Below, piece by piece: positions 7,464 through 15,125 of a stretch of DNA of 19,150 bases; the first letter of the stretch is position 1, and each line of letters begins with the position of its first letter. Source of the DNA: an uncultured Porphyromonadaceae bacterium (GTDB lineage: Bacteria; Bacteroidota; Bacteroidia; Bacteroidales; Muribaculaceae). The stretch lies in NCBI GenBank assembly GCA_947176285.1, contig CAMWQF010000018.1:1-19150 (forward strand). The letters run 5' to 3'. The notes under the pieces are model-generated. The model saw only the letters and a list, made by a program, of their open reading frames with translations. It had not been told where the DNA came from and did no database searches. Both the position numbers and the translations under genes were made by a program.

Positions 7464-7500
7464 TTGTTGTCTTGTCAAAATCCGACTCTACAAGCAACAA
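7464..7500 (+). terminator. Possible his operon terminator hairpin
   Basis: TTGTTG (7464-7469) and CTTGT (7471-7475) pair with ACAAG (7490-7494) and CAACAA (7495-7500), with one bulged T and a 14-nt loop. It lies 25 bp after hisIE but has only a short T run (ATTTGG) after it. It may be a weak terminator or just a stem at the 3' end. The following TTTG belongs to the GH2 promoter. Confidence 0.35.
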
Positions 7501-7501
7501 A

Positions 7502-7533
7502 TTTGGTGATTAGGCAGAAAAGCATTATATTTG
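7502..7533 (+). promoter_or_regulatory. Promoter of the GH2 gene
   Basis: TTTG at 7502-7505, a 20-bp spacer and TATATTTG at 7526-7533 match the Bacteroidetes -33/-7 pattern, with the same spacing as the his promoter. Transcription would start near 7540, giving a 5' UTR of about 55-60 nt. Confidence 0.68.
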
Positions 7534-7561
7534 CATCCTAAAACCGAATAAACCTATAACC

Positions 7562-7585
7562 TTAAGTTTCGTTGGAGAAACTTAA
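7562..7585 (+). promoter_or_regulatory. Perfect hairpin in the GH2 5' UTR
   Basis: TTAAGTTTC (7562-7570) and GAAACTTAA (7577-7585) form a perfect 9-bp stem with a 6-nt loop, ending 11 nt before the ATG at 7597. Its position inside the leader suggests a role in mRNA stability or translation initiation, or a palindromic protein-binding site. It lacks a terminator T-tract. Confidence 0.45.
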
Positions 7586-7596
7586 ATACTAACATT

Positions 7597-10569
7597 ATGA
7601 AAAAGATTTTATTGCTCGCTGCGGTGTCGTTTATGTCGGCAGTATCCGGATTGTGGGCTGCTCCTCGCGAGAAGTATAACTTCAATAGCGACTGGCTGCT
7701 GAAAGTTGGGGATATCAAGGGGGCTGACCTTAAGGTCCATGATGATAAGGGATGGAAAAACGTGACACTTCCACGAGCCTTTAATGAGGACGAGGCCTTT
7801 AAAGTGCCAATTGCAGAATTGACTGATACCGTAGTATGGTATCGGAAGCATTTCAAGATGCCCAAGGAGGCAAAAGGGCAGAAAGTGTTCGTGGAGTTTG
7901 AGGGTGTGCGCATGGGGGCAGATTTCTACCTCAACGGGCATCCGCTCGGATATCATGAGAATGGAGTAATGGCAGTAGGTTTCGACCTTACTCCTTACAT
8001 AAATTATGGCGGGGATAATGTGCTTGCCGTGAGGATAGACAACAGCTGGACTTACCATGAGCGTGAGACAAACCAACGCTATCAATGGAACGATAAGAAC
8101 TTCAACGCTAACTATGGAGGTATCCCTAAAAATGTGTGGCTTCATACCACAGACCATGTATATCAGACACTTCCCTTATACAGCAATCTAGGCACTACCG
8201 GCACTTATATCTATGCCACAGACATTGATGTGGCTAGCCGTAAGGCTGTGATCAATGCTGAGAGCGAGGTGAAAAATGAGTCTAAGAAACCTGTGAATGT
8301 GGGTTATGAAGTAGAAGTGATTGATGCGGATGGAAAAACTGTGGGCAATTTCAGCAGCGCTCCTGTGAAAGTAATGCCCGGAGAGACTGTCACTCTTTCT
8401 GCTTCCGACACATTGACCGGACTGAATTTCTGGAGTTGGGGATATGGATATCTATATGATGTTAAGACACGTCTGACAGTAGATGGAAAGACTGCGGATG
8501 AAGTGACCACGCGTACGGGATTCCGGAAGACACGTTTTGGTGACGGCAAGATATGGCTCAACGACAGAGTGCTCCAGATGAAGGGTTATGCACAGCGCAC
8601 AAGCAATGAGTGGCCCGGTGTCGGGATGTCGGTTCCGCCATGGATGAGCGACTATTCCAATGGTATGCTTATTGACCATAATGCCAACTTCTTTCGTTGG
8701 ATGCATGTGACTGCATGGAAGCAGGATGCCGAATCGTGCGACCGCGTAGGAGTGATGCAAATGCTTCCGGCAGGAGATTCCGAGAAGGATGTCAACGACC
8801 GCAGATGGGGTCAGCGTAAGGAACTGATGCGCGACATGATCATCTATTTTCGTAATCATCCTAGTGTAATATTCTACGAAAGCGGCAACGAATCAATCTC
8901 CCGCGACCATATGCTCGAGATGCGCGAAATTCGCGACCAATATGATCCTTATGGAGGGCGAGCAATCGGTTCGCGTGAGATGCTCGACATTCGTGAGGCT
9001 GAATATGGAGGAGAGATGCTCTATGTCAATCTGAGCGAGCATCATCCGATGGTGCAGACAGAATACTGCCGCGACGAGGGTCTCCGTAAATACTGGGATG
9101 ACTGGAGTTATCCCTATCACAAGCATGGCGACGGACCGCTTTACCGCAATGCAGATGCATCTGCCTACAACCAGAACCAAGATCAACTTGCAGTGGAAAT
9201 GATACGCCGCTGGTATGATTTCTATAGGGAGCGTCCCGGTATGGGACGGCGCGTGAATTCCGGCGGTGCAAAAATAATATTCTCAGATACTCAGACACAT
9301 TGCAGAGGGGCGGAAAACTATCGCCGAAGCGGAGTGGTGGATCCTCTCCGTATTCCAAAGGATGCCTACTATGCTCATAAGGTGATGTGGGACGGTTGGG
9401 TCGACGTGGAAGGTGACGACACTTATATCATAGGGCATTGGAATTATGCTCCGGAAGTGGTGAAGCCTGTATATGTAGTATCTACGGGCGACAGCGTGGC
9501 GCTTTTTGTCAATGGAAAGGCGCAAGGCACTCCAAAGCGTGAATATGAATTCCTTTTCACATTCGACAGCATACAGTGGGAACCAGGAAAGATCGAGGCT
9601 ATCAGTTATGATAAGACCGGTAAGGAGACAAGCAGATTCTCACACACAACTGCCGGAGAACCAAAGAATCTAAAGCTGACGATAATGCAGGGTCCGGAAG
9701 GCACATACGCAGATGGTGCAGATATCGCTATCCTGCAAGTGGAAGTGGTGGATGAGAAAGGTCAGCGTTGTCCGCTTGCCAATGATATGATTGACTTCTC
9801 CCTCTCCGGGCCGGCAGAATGGCGAGGGGGCATAGCGCAGGGGGATGATAATTATGCGTTTGCGACTTCCCTTCCTGTAGAATGCGGCATCACACGCGTG
9901 CTTGTGCGCTCTACTCCGGAATCCGGCAATGTCAAGGTGACAGCCAAGGCTGAAGGATTGGGTGAGGAATCTGTAGAGTTCACTACTGTTCCGGTGGAAG
10001 TTAAGAATGGGCTCAGCAAGCATTTTCCTGCGCAGGCTCTGAAACCGCGTTACGATCGCGGTGCTACGCCATCGACTCCATCATATTATGACAAGAAGAT
10101 TGATGTCAAAGTTAAGTCTGCAACTGCAGGAGTTAATCAAGAATCGGTAGGCAATAGTTGGGATGATAATGAACTGAGTGAATGGCGCAACGATGGTCGC
10201 CTTGAGACTGCTTGGATAAAATATGAACTGGAGCGTGCTGCGGAGATAGATGAGATCAACATCAAACTGACAGGATGGCGCCAACGGTCGTATCCGCTCG
10301 AGATTTTTGCCGGAGACGAGATGATTTGGAGCGGGGATACAGACCGGTCGCTCGGCTATGTGCATCTGAAGACACGTCCTGTAAGGGCGCGCGACATAAC
10401 TATACGTCTGAAAGGGTCTACTGCCGACAGCGATGCATTCGGGCAGATAGTGGAAGTAGTGGAACCGGCAGCCGGAGAACTCGACCTATTCAAGGCAAAA
10501 GATGGCGACAAGACCGGCGGCGAGCTCCGCATCGTGGAAGTCAACTTCCTTGAGAATCTCAATAAATAA
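7597..10569 (+). CDS. Secreted GH2-family glycosidase with C-terminal discoidin-like domain
   Basis: This 990-residue exported enzyme has a signal peptide at residues 1-22 (KKILLLAAVSF core, ending GLWAA) with no lipobox, so it is probably periplasmic or secreted. The order of parts is a GH2 sugar-binding jelly roll (about 30-190), an Ig-like domain (about 200-312), and a TIM barrel (about 313-600). In the barrel N431-E432 in YESGNESI is the acid/base and E489 in QTEYCR the likely nucleophile. A DUF4982-like Ig domain follows at about 605-680 (GHWNYAPE, LFVNGKAQG). A Big-type Ig region covers about 690-800. Last is an F5/8 type C (discoidin)-like domain at about 840-955. Beta-galactosidase is the usual default annotation, but the family includes other beta-glycosidases and the substrate cannot be read from sequence. 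It appears monocistronic, with its own promoter, and is not adjacent to susCD. Confidence 0.88.
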   Translation: MKKILLLAAVSFMSAVSGLWAAPREKYNFNSDWLLKVGDIKGADLKVHDDKGWKNVTLPRAFNEDEAFKVPIAELTDTVVWYRKHFKMPKEAKGQKVFVEFEGVRMGADFYLNGHPLGYHENGVMAVGFDLTPYINYGGDNVLAVRIDNSWTYHERETNQRYQWNDKNFNANYGGIPKNVWLHTTDHVYQTLPLYSNLGTTGTYIYATDIDVASRKAVINAESEVKNESKKPVNVGYEVEVIDADGKTVGNFSSAPVKVMPGETVTLSASDTLTGLNFWSWGYGYLYDVKTRLTVDGKTADEVTTRTGFRKTRFGDGKIWLNDRVLQMKGYAQRTSNEWPGVGMSVPPWMSDYSNGMLIDHNANFFRWMHVTAWKQDAESCDRVGVMQMLPAGDSEKDVNDRRWGQRKELMRDMIIYFRNHPSVIFYESGNESISRDHMLEMREIRDQYDPYGGRAIGSREMLDIREAEYGGEMLYVNLSEHHPMVQTEYCRDEGLRKYWDDWSYPYHKHGDGPLYRNADASAYNQNQDQLAVEMIRRWYDFYRERPGMGRRVNSGGAKIIFSDTQTHCRGAENYRRSGVVDPLRIPKDAYYAHKVMWDGWVDVEGDDTYIIGHWNYAPEVVKPVYVVSTGDSVALFVNGKAQGTPKREYEFLFTFDSIQWEPGKIEAISYDKTGKETSRFSHTTAGEPKNLKLTIMQGPEGTYADGADIAILQVEVVDEKGQRCPLANDMIDFSLSGPAEWRGGIAQGDDNYAFATSLPVECGITRVLVRSTPESGNVKVTAKAEGLGEESVEFTTVPVEVKNGLSKHFPAQALKPRYDRGATPSTPSYYDKKIDVKVKSATAGVNQESVGNSWDDNELSEWRNDGRLETAWIKYELERAAEIDEINIKLTGWRQRSYPLEIFAGDEMIWSGDTDRSLGYVHLKTRPVRARDITIRLKGSTADSDAFGQIVEVVEPAAGELDLFKAKDGDKTGGELRIVEVNFLENLNK

Positions 10570-10575
10570 AGCCTG

Positions 10576-10687
10576 GCAACTACTCACCTATGACACTTGT
10601 CTTTGATGAGTTCATACGTATTGCACACGTAGGATAAACGCTTCGCTTAGTCATGGAGAACGCTTAGTGTGATAGGTGAGTAGTTGC
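10576..10687. repeat. 112-bp element with 22-bp terminal inverted repeats
   Basis: The segment 10576-10597 (starting GCAACTACTCACCTAT) and 10666-10687 (ending ATAGGTGAGTAGTTGC) are inverted copies with one mismatch in 22 bp. The interior holds a second small inverted repeat, TACGT (10615-10619) with ACGTA (10627-10631), and two direct copies of CGCTTAGT (10644-10651 and 10661-10668). It fills the space between the convergent GH2 and hipA genes. It could be a non-autonomous MITE-like insertion, a REP-like interspersed repeat, or a bidirectional terminator. No clear target duplication and no T-tract are visible. No ORF is present inside. Confidence 0.75.
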
Positions 10688-10713
10688 TCATTCTTTACTC
10701 ATTATAATAGTTG

Positions 10714-12195
10714 TTAAAATAATGCTTCCATAAGGCTTATAGATTCTTCTTTGTTGAGTTTGTTAAGTTCAAAGGCTTGTAGAGAAGTGTAAATTTCTGA
10801 ATTAGGCTTGATGACTCTTTTCCTTGGATTCCCATCTATGGTTGCATGAACTTCGATATAACCCTTTGTGTTTGAGGAAATAGAAATGTTACTGAAAAGT
10901 CTACCTTTAGAGTCGGTAAGTTTTTCAATCTTTTCGGTTTTCTTCTCAAATCCAAATTTTATTAAGTTTTCTTGGAGTGTCTTATAGATAATATGGTTCC
11001 ATTTATTTGGGATATTATATTTCTCTGCAATCTGAGGATAGGAAGATAATGATTCCGCCACTTTTGAAATTATTCCCGACGCTCCTCTAATATTGTGCTC
11101 TTTTGCAAAATCAAGCAGATCTTCGGGAGATATGTCGTCAGTTTTACCATATAGCGACAAACAATGGCTTGTCTCAGGACCAGAACCATATCGATTAAAG
11201 ATGAAAGTCATATCGTAGGCAGGCGAAAGTCTCCATTTGCCACCTTTTTCCAACAGAAAGGAAAAGTTCTTGTTATGATCGTCGGTGTTATTCCCCAAGA
11301 CATTGAATACTAAACGGCGATAGACTTCTAATATTTCATGATCTGATAAGCCAAGTCTACGACAAGTGAATAAAAGTTCCTCGTATGAGTCAGCCTCTGG
11401 ATTTATGGCGGCTAATGTCTGCATATGGACTTTCTCTCCATCATTCCTATCGAAACGGCGTGTCATGAAGTGAGGGATCCCCTCAACAGTAATTATCATG
11501 CATTCTTCCATGTTGATTCCACTTGCTACGGCCATATCATAAAATGCCATCTCTACTTCGGTAGTGGGCACATCCTTATCGCGAAACTTTATAATATAAT
11601 ATTCATATCCTTCCAAACCATTAATTTGTCCTGACCGAATTTCCTTTGTTATAGGATTCATTGCGACAATTGCTTTCATCTGCCTTCCGCCAGCCGAGGT
11701 GCCAACTGCAATAAGTGATTGCATAGTAATCTCTTCAAGAGTTCCGGGTTCGATGTTTTCTTTTTCCTCAAGTATCTGAAGAGATAGATTGTATAGGCTG
11801 TTAATGTCGACTTTGTCGTGATGTTCGAGTTCGAGGGCTGCCGGTTCGAATTCAAGCGCACCCATAGATCGCTTACCGATAAACATAAGTTTGAATAGCG
11901 GGGTAATTTGGTTTCTTGATATATGGTTTTGCTTAGCCCATTTGTCAAAAAGTCTATTTCCCCAAGAGTCAGGAAGCGAGTCGGCGATAAAAGGGGGAAG
12001 ACCATGGTATATACGGCGAGAATCTCCGTATATTGGCAGTGACTCATTCCAGGTGCCGACAGGATACATAATAGGCGCTACATCTGGTCGATTATTTTGT
12101 TTCGGATTAAAAACAAAATATGTGACTCTTTTTGCAGGATTCCATACCAGACGGCCTAATTCATTTCCCCACAAAGATACTTTTAGATATTTCAT
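10714..12195 (-). CDS. hipA: HipA-family Ser/Thr kinase toxin
   Basis: This is the toxin of a type II toxin-antitoxin pair; relatives phosphorylate targets such as glutamyl-tRNA synthetase and cause dormancy. The 493 residues comprise an N-terminal couple_hipA subdomain (about 1-115, with HGLPPFIADSLPDSWGN at 64-80) and a HipA_C kinase core (about 150-400). The glycine-rich loop is GTSAGGRQMKA (165-175); S167 sits where E. coli HipA has the autophosphorylated S150. Catalytic TDDHNKN (304-310, D306 and N310) and SPAYDMT (324-330, D328) correspond to the DxxxxN and metal-binding Asp. A C-terminal part of about 60 residues makes it longer than the 440-residue E. coli protein. It starts in a 4-bp ATGA overlap with the antitoxin gene. 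Its base composition is clearly AT-richer than the flanking genes, suggesting horizontal origin. The actual target is unknown. Confidence 0.92.
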   Translation of the reverse strand: MKYLKVSLWGNELGRLVWNPAKRVTYFVFNPKQNNRPDVAPIMYPVGTWNESLPIYGDSRRIYHGLPPFIADSLPDSWGNRLFDKWAKQNHISRNQITPLFKLMFIGKRSMGALEFEPAALELEHHDKVDINSLYNLSLQILEEKENIEPGTLEEITMQSLIAVGTSAGGRQMKAIVAMNPITKEIRSGQINGLEGYEYYIIKFRDKDVPTTEVEMAFYDMAVASGINMEECMIITVEGIPHFMTRRFDRNDGEKVHMQTLAAINPEADSYEELLFTCRRLGLSDHEILEVYRRLVFNVLGNNTDDHNKNFSFLLEKGGKWRLSPAYDMTFIFNRYGSGPETSHCLSLYGKTDDISPEDLLDFAKEHNIRGASGIISKVAESLSSYPQIAEKYNIPNKWNHIIYKTLQENLIKFGFEKKTEKIEKLTDSKGRLFSNISISSNTKGYIEVHATIDGNPRKRVIKPNSEIYTSLQAFELNKLNKEESISLMEALF

Positions 12196-12494
12196 TTTTT
12201 ATGATGTCTTATACGTTGGCGTTTTTTGTCTTCTTTGTAGAGGTATGGTGATTCTGGGAGTTCTGGAAGAAGTGTGTCCCAGTTCTCATCCATCCCTATT
12301 GCTCTGAGAAGTTTTAGCAGTGAAGCTAACGACATATCTGTCATTTTCCCTGACTCAAACTTGTAGATGGTAGGAACACTTAGGGCGGTCCAATTTGCCA
12401 CTTCCTGCTGCGTCATGTTGAGGCGCATACGGTAGTCGCGGAATCTTCTTCCAAGAGAACGAACAATCTCAGCAGGGGACAAATTCTCTCTCAT
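12192..12494 (-). CDS. hipB: HipB-like antitoxin, XRE-family helix-turn-helix
   Basis: This is a 100-residue Xre/HipB-type DNA-binding protein. The helix-turn-helix spans about 16-70, with LGRRFRDYRMRLNMTQQEVA leading into the turn and LSVPTIYKFESGK as the recognition helix region, followed by MSLASLLKLLRAIGM. The C-terminus is short and very basic (KEDKKRQRIRHHKK). It precedes hipA and overlaps it by 4 bp (ATGA), so the two are translated together, the standard antitoxin-first order. Family knowledge says such antitoxins bind the toxin and repress their own promoter. A candidate operator lies just upstream (12514-12538). Confidence 0.9.
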   Translation of the reverse strand: MRENLSPAEIVRSLGRRFRDYRMRLNMTQQEVANWTALSVPTIYKFESGKMTDMSLASLLKLLRAIGMDENWDTLLPELPESPYLYKEDKKRQRIRHHKK

Positions 12495-12513
12495 AAATAT
12501 AACTTTGATTATG

Positions 12514-12538
12514 GTTAAATGTAAATATAGGGCTTAAC
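12514..12538 (-). promoter_or_regulatory. Possible hipBA promoter/operator
   Basis: GTTAA (12514-12518) and TTAAC (12534-12538) form an inverted repeat with a 15-bp spacer. It overlaps a near-consensus -7 element on the minus strand (TATATTTA, 12529-12522) about 28 bp upstream of the hipB ATG. No good -33 element is seen at the usual spacing. The arms are short and the region is AT-rich, so chance is a real alternative. Confidence 0.3.
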
Positions 12539-12615
12539 TATAAATAAACTTAATATTATTATTCTGCAAAAATATAGATTTTTTCTGTTATTTCCAAATG
12601 ATAATGCAAAAAATA

Positions 12616-12650
12616 AGAGGCAGTCTATATTTTATTATTAGACAACCTCT
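12616..12650 (-). terminator. Terminator at the end of the susCD-GH32 operon
   Basis: AGAGG (12616-12620) and GTCTA (12623-12627) pair with TAGAC (12639-12643) and CCTCT (12646-12650), with small 2x2 internal mismatches and an 11-nt AT loop. Read on the minus strand, the hairpin is followed by a T run (TATTTTTTGC, 12614-12605). It lies about 115 bp after the GH32 stop, in the gap before hipB (12495-12763). That gap otherwise holds only AT-rich sequence and the possible hipBA operator. Confidence 0.6.
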
Positions 12651-12763
12651 CTTAAAGTGATGGTTTTGATATGAATTTTTTATAGTGGAATAATAAAAGC
12701 AGAACTTGCGGAAGAGAATATTGATTTAGAACCTATCTCAAATTTATGAGTTGGGCTCAAAAT

Positions 12764-15106
12764 TTATTTTTTGATGAGGATTTTCTTGCCGTTAGAGATA
12801 TAAATGCCTGCGGGAAGGTTGTCTGTCGAGGATAGTCTCATTCCATAGAGGTTGTATACATTGTCATTTCCTGATTGTTTGCTAAATACAGTTTCTACAG
12901 CATTGCTGTTGGCGGCATCAAGGGTCCATGCTTTGAGTTCGCGGACCCTGATAGTGGAGTCGGCGAAGGCTTCAATCCCGTTAGCGTCAGCAGCAGTAGG
13001 GAATACACGGATAGATGTTGCCCAGCGGTCGTTGACGAAAATGTCGAGGATAGAGTGGTCGATGAAGATGTTGATTTTCAGATGATCTCCGTTGGTCAGT
13101 CTTTCGGGGAGCGGGCAGCGATAGATGCCATCGTAGACTCCGTTATCATTCTGTAGGCGTTCCATGCCGCTGAAGTCTGCTATGATTTCCCCTGATGAGG
13201 GATTGTAGTAGATTTTTCCTTCTCCCGTAGAAGACTTGAATATGTTGAAACCAAACTGTGAAGAGCCTATTTCAAATGTTCCGGAGATCTCTACCGAACG
13301 ACCTAAAACAGGAGACAAGTCTTCCGTACCTTCAAGATCAAACGATTCCTTTGAATACATGGTTTCGCTGCGTAAACCCTTTAGGCCTTCAAACGGTTTT
13401 TGGATCAGACTCCCGTCATCAGCAAGGCTCCATTCGCGAGGGAGGGAGTAGCAGTGTGCCCAGCCGAGTCGCCAGTTGTCAATACCTGGGAGTTTGTCGG
13501 GAACAATGCCAAGCACTATAGTTTTCCCGTCATGATTATAGATGGTAGGAGAAAGGAGTCCGAATCCTTCACGTGAGTTCATCTCCACGAGGCGTGGTGC
13601 GGATGAGTTAGCGTCAGGGACAAACTTCCCGTCGTCAGCAATCTTCCCTGTCCAGTATAGAGTCCGTACCCCCTGAGATGTGCCGAGTGGAGTTACTGTG
13701 AAAAGCCAGCGTCCATCTGGCATTGGAGTGATATTGGGCATCTCCCAGAAGGAACCATCCGTTGCCTTGTTGGATCCGGTAAAGAATAGATCACCATTGT
13801 TGCTCCATGTCTTAGCGATAGGGTCAAAACGATGAAGGGTAGTGGTGCCTACTCCCTCTTTTGAGGATCCAACGATTATGTACGCGTTGCTTCCGCTTCT
13901 GAAGAAATAGGGGTCGCGAAAATCATCTGAAAGACCACCGGGGCGACCATTGATGATTGGATTAGCTTTACTCTTAACCCAATTTTCCAAAGCATCGGTT
14001 TCGGGTGAGGCCTGTGCTATCATGGCTTTCGTATAGTCAACCGCGGTGTAAAGGATATTTGGTTTTCCTCCGGTGATTTCATCATCGGTGAATACGCAAC
14101 CGCTCCAACAACCTTTTATGTCATACCAGTCGCCCGGAGCGATGGCAATCTTTTCCTCATGCCAATCATAGAGATTTTCACTTGAGATGTGTCCCCAGTG
14201 TAGTCGCGCCATATATGGACCGTCAGCATTTTTCTGGAAAAAGAGGTGGTATCTTCCATCGGAGTATGTCATGCCGTGGCATTCGTTTGTCCATCCTGCT
14301 GCCGGCATGCCGTGGAAACGGGGGCGAAGCAATTGATCAGCAAACCGGGAAACAGGAATGTCGAGATTAGCTTCGTTCTCAGGTTTCCATGTTATGATTT
14401 CCTCCTGGCTTTTTGCCTCATTCCAGACTGAGATGTCGTCGATCAGACCGTTGAACGACATTAACTGGAAGGGTCCTGACATTCGGGACTCCGTACCCTG
14501 ACCCATATAGAAGTCACCGCCAGCGAAACTTAATGATCCCGACGCTTTTCCCGATCCAACTTCCACTCCGTTGCAGTAGAGTTTGGTGGAGCGGGCATCG
14601 CAGTCTATTACAGCCACGAGGTTGTTCCATTGATACGTTGCCAGTGGGGAGTCAGCCTCGACACTGAGGGGCCATCCCCCAATGTATGTTTCGAAAGTGT
14701 ATTTTCCGTTAAATCCGAGATAGAAGCCGAATCCCGTTTTTCTGTCCTTGTCGAGACAGGTGACGATCGGGGTCTTTTCTTTAGTGTCTGTGTCGATCTG
14801 GATAATTGGATAGGATGGTGTGGCAACCCAGATAGAAACTGTCATAGTCTTAGTTTCAGTCGGTATAATGTTTCCGAGATAGGCTTTGACATGTGATGTG
14901 TAGCCGTCGAAGCGGAGAGCATCCCCTATGGCTCCCGGTAGATTTTCAGGAGAGAAATTGCCTTCGACAGCGAATTTATCGCCGCATACAGTCTCTTCAA
15001 TTTTTCCGTCTTTCACGTCCATTGAGAAGTGAGCTACCAGGTCAGCATGTGTAGCCAAAGCGAAGGGGAGCGCGGATAGGAAAGTTATTCGTTTGATTAG
15101 ATTCAT
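12764..15106 (-). CDS. GH32-family protein with LamG-like N-domain and sorting-like tail; divergent active site
   Basis: This 780-residue exported protein has a signal peptide at about 1-22 with no lipobox. A LamG/concanavalin-like domain spans about 25-235 and a GH32 five-bladed propeller about 262-575. A C-terminal beta-sandwich spans about 590-730, with the conserved FIDHSILDIFVND. The last 35 residues (YNLYGMRLS...GIYISNGKKILIKK) resemble type IX secretion sorting tails. GH32 enzymes cleave beta-fructosides such as levan, inulin and sucrose. RDP (397-399) and the acid/base E455 in WEMP are present. The canonical WMNDPNG motif is WTNECHG (272-278), placing E275 at the nucleophile Asp position, so either specificity or mechanism may differ. 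It is the last gene of the susCD operon, 73 bp after the binding-protein gene, and a strong hairpin lies in that gap. A fructan-type substrate is inferred from family and neighbours. Confidence 0.85.
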   Translation of the reverse strand: MNLIKRITFLSALPFALATHADLVAHFSMDVKDGKIEETVCGDKFAVEGNFSPENLPGAIGDALRFDGYTSHVKAYLGNIIPTETKTMTVSIWVATPSYPIIQIDTDTKEKTPIVTCLDKDRKTGFGFYLGFNGKYTFETYIGGWPLSVEADSPLATYQWNNLVAVIDCDARSTKLYCNGVEVGSGKASGSLSFAGGDFYMGQGTESRMSGPFQLMSFNGLIDDISVWNEAKSQEEIITWKPENEANLDIPVSRFADQLLRPRFHGMPAAGWTNECHGMTYSDGRYHLFFQKNADGPYMARLHWGHISSENLYDWHEEKIAIAPGDWYDIKGCWSGCVFTDDEITGGKPNILYTAVDYTKAMIAQASPETDALENWVKSKANPIINGRPGGLSDDFRDPYFFRSGSNAYIIVGSSKEGVGTTTLHRFDPIAKTWSNNGDLFFTGSNKATDGSFWEMPNITPMPDGRWLFTVTPLGTSQGVRTLYWTGKIADDGKFVPDANSSAPRLVEMNSREGFGLLSPTIYNHDGKTIVLGIVPDKLPGIDNWRLGWAHCYSLPREWSLADDGSLIQKPFEGLKGLRSETMYSKESFDLEGTEDLSPVLGRSVEISGTFEIGSSQFGFNIFKSSTGEGKIYYNPSSGEIIADFSGMERLQNDNGVYDGIYRCPLPERLTNGDHLKINIFIDHSILDIFVNDRWATSIRVFPTAADANGIEAFADSTIRVRELKAWTLDAANSNAVETVFSKQSGNDNVYNLYGMRLSSTDNLPAGIYISNGKKILIKK

Positions 15107-15125
15107 AAGATAATGATATAAAAAC

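Noticed and set aside
10576..10687. Interpretation of the inverted repeat as an intact insertion sequence
   Set aside because: It is 112 bp, has no coding capacity, and no target duplication can be seen. Only a MITE/REP-like or terminator role is supportable.
12500..12507. Plus-strand TAACTTTG resembling a -7 promoter element
   Set aside because: It points into the 3' ends of minus-strand genes with no gene to drive, and no matching -33 element was verified.
12737..12767. Direct repeat CTCAAATTTAT / CTCAAAATTTAT around the GH32 stop, possible mobile element scar
   Set aside because: The copies are short, imperfect and AT-rich, and one overlaps the coding end. Nothing resembling transposon ends lies between them.
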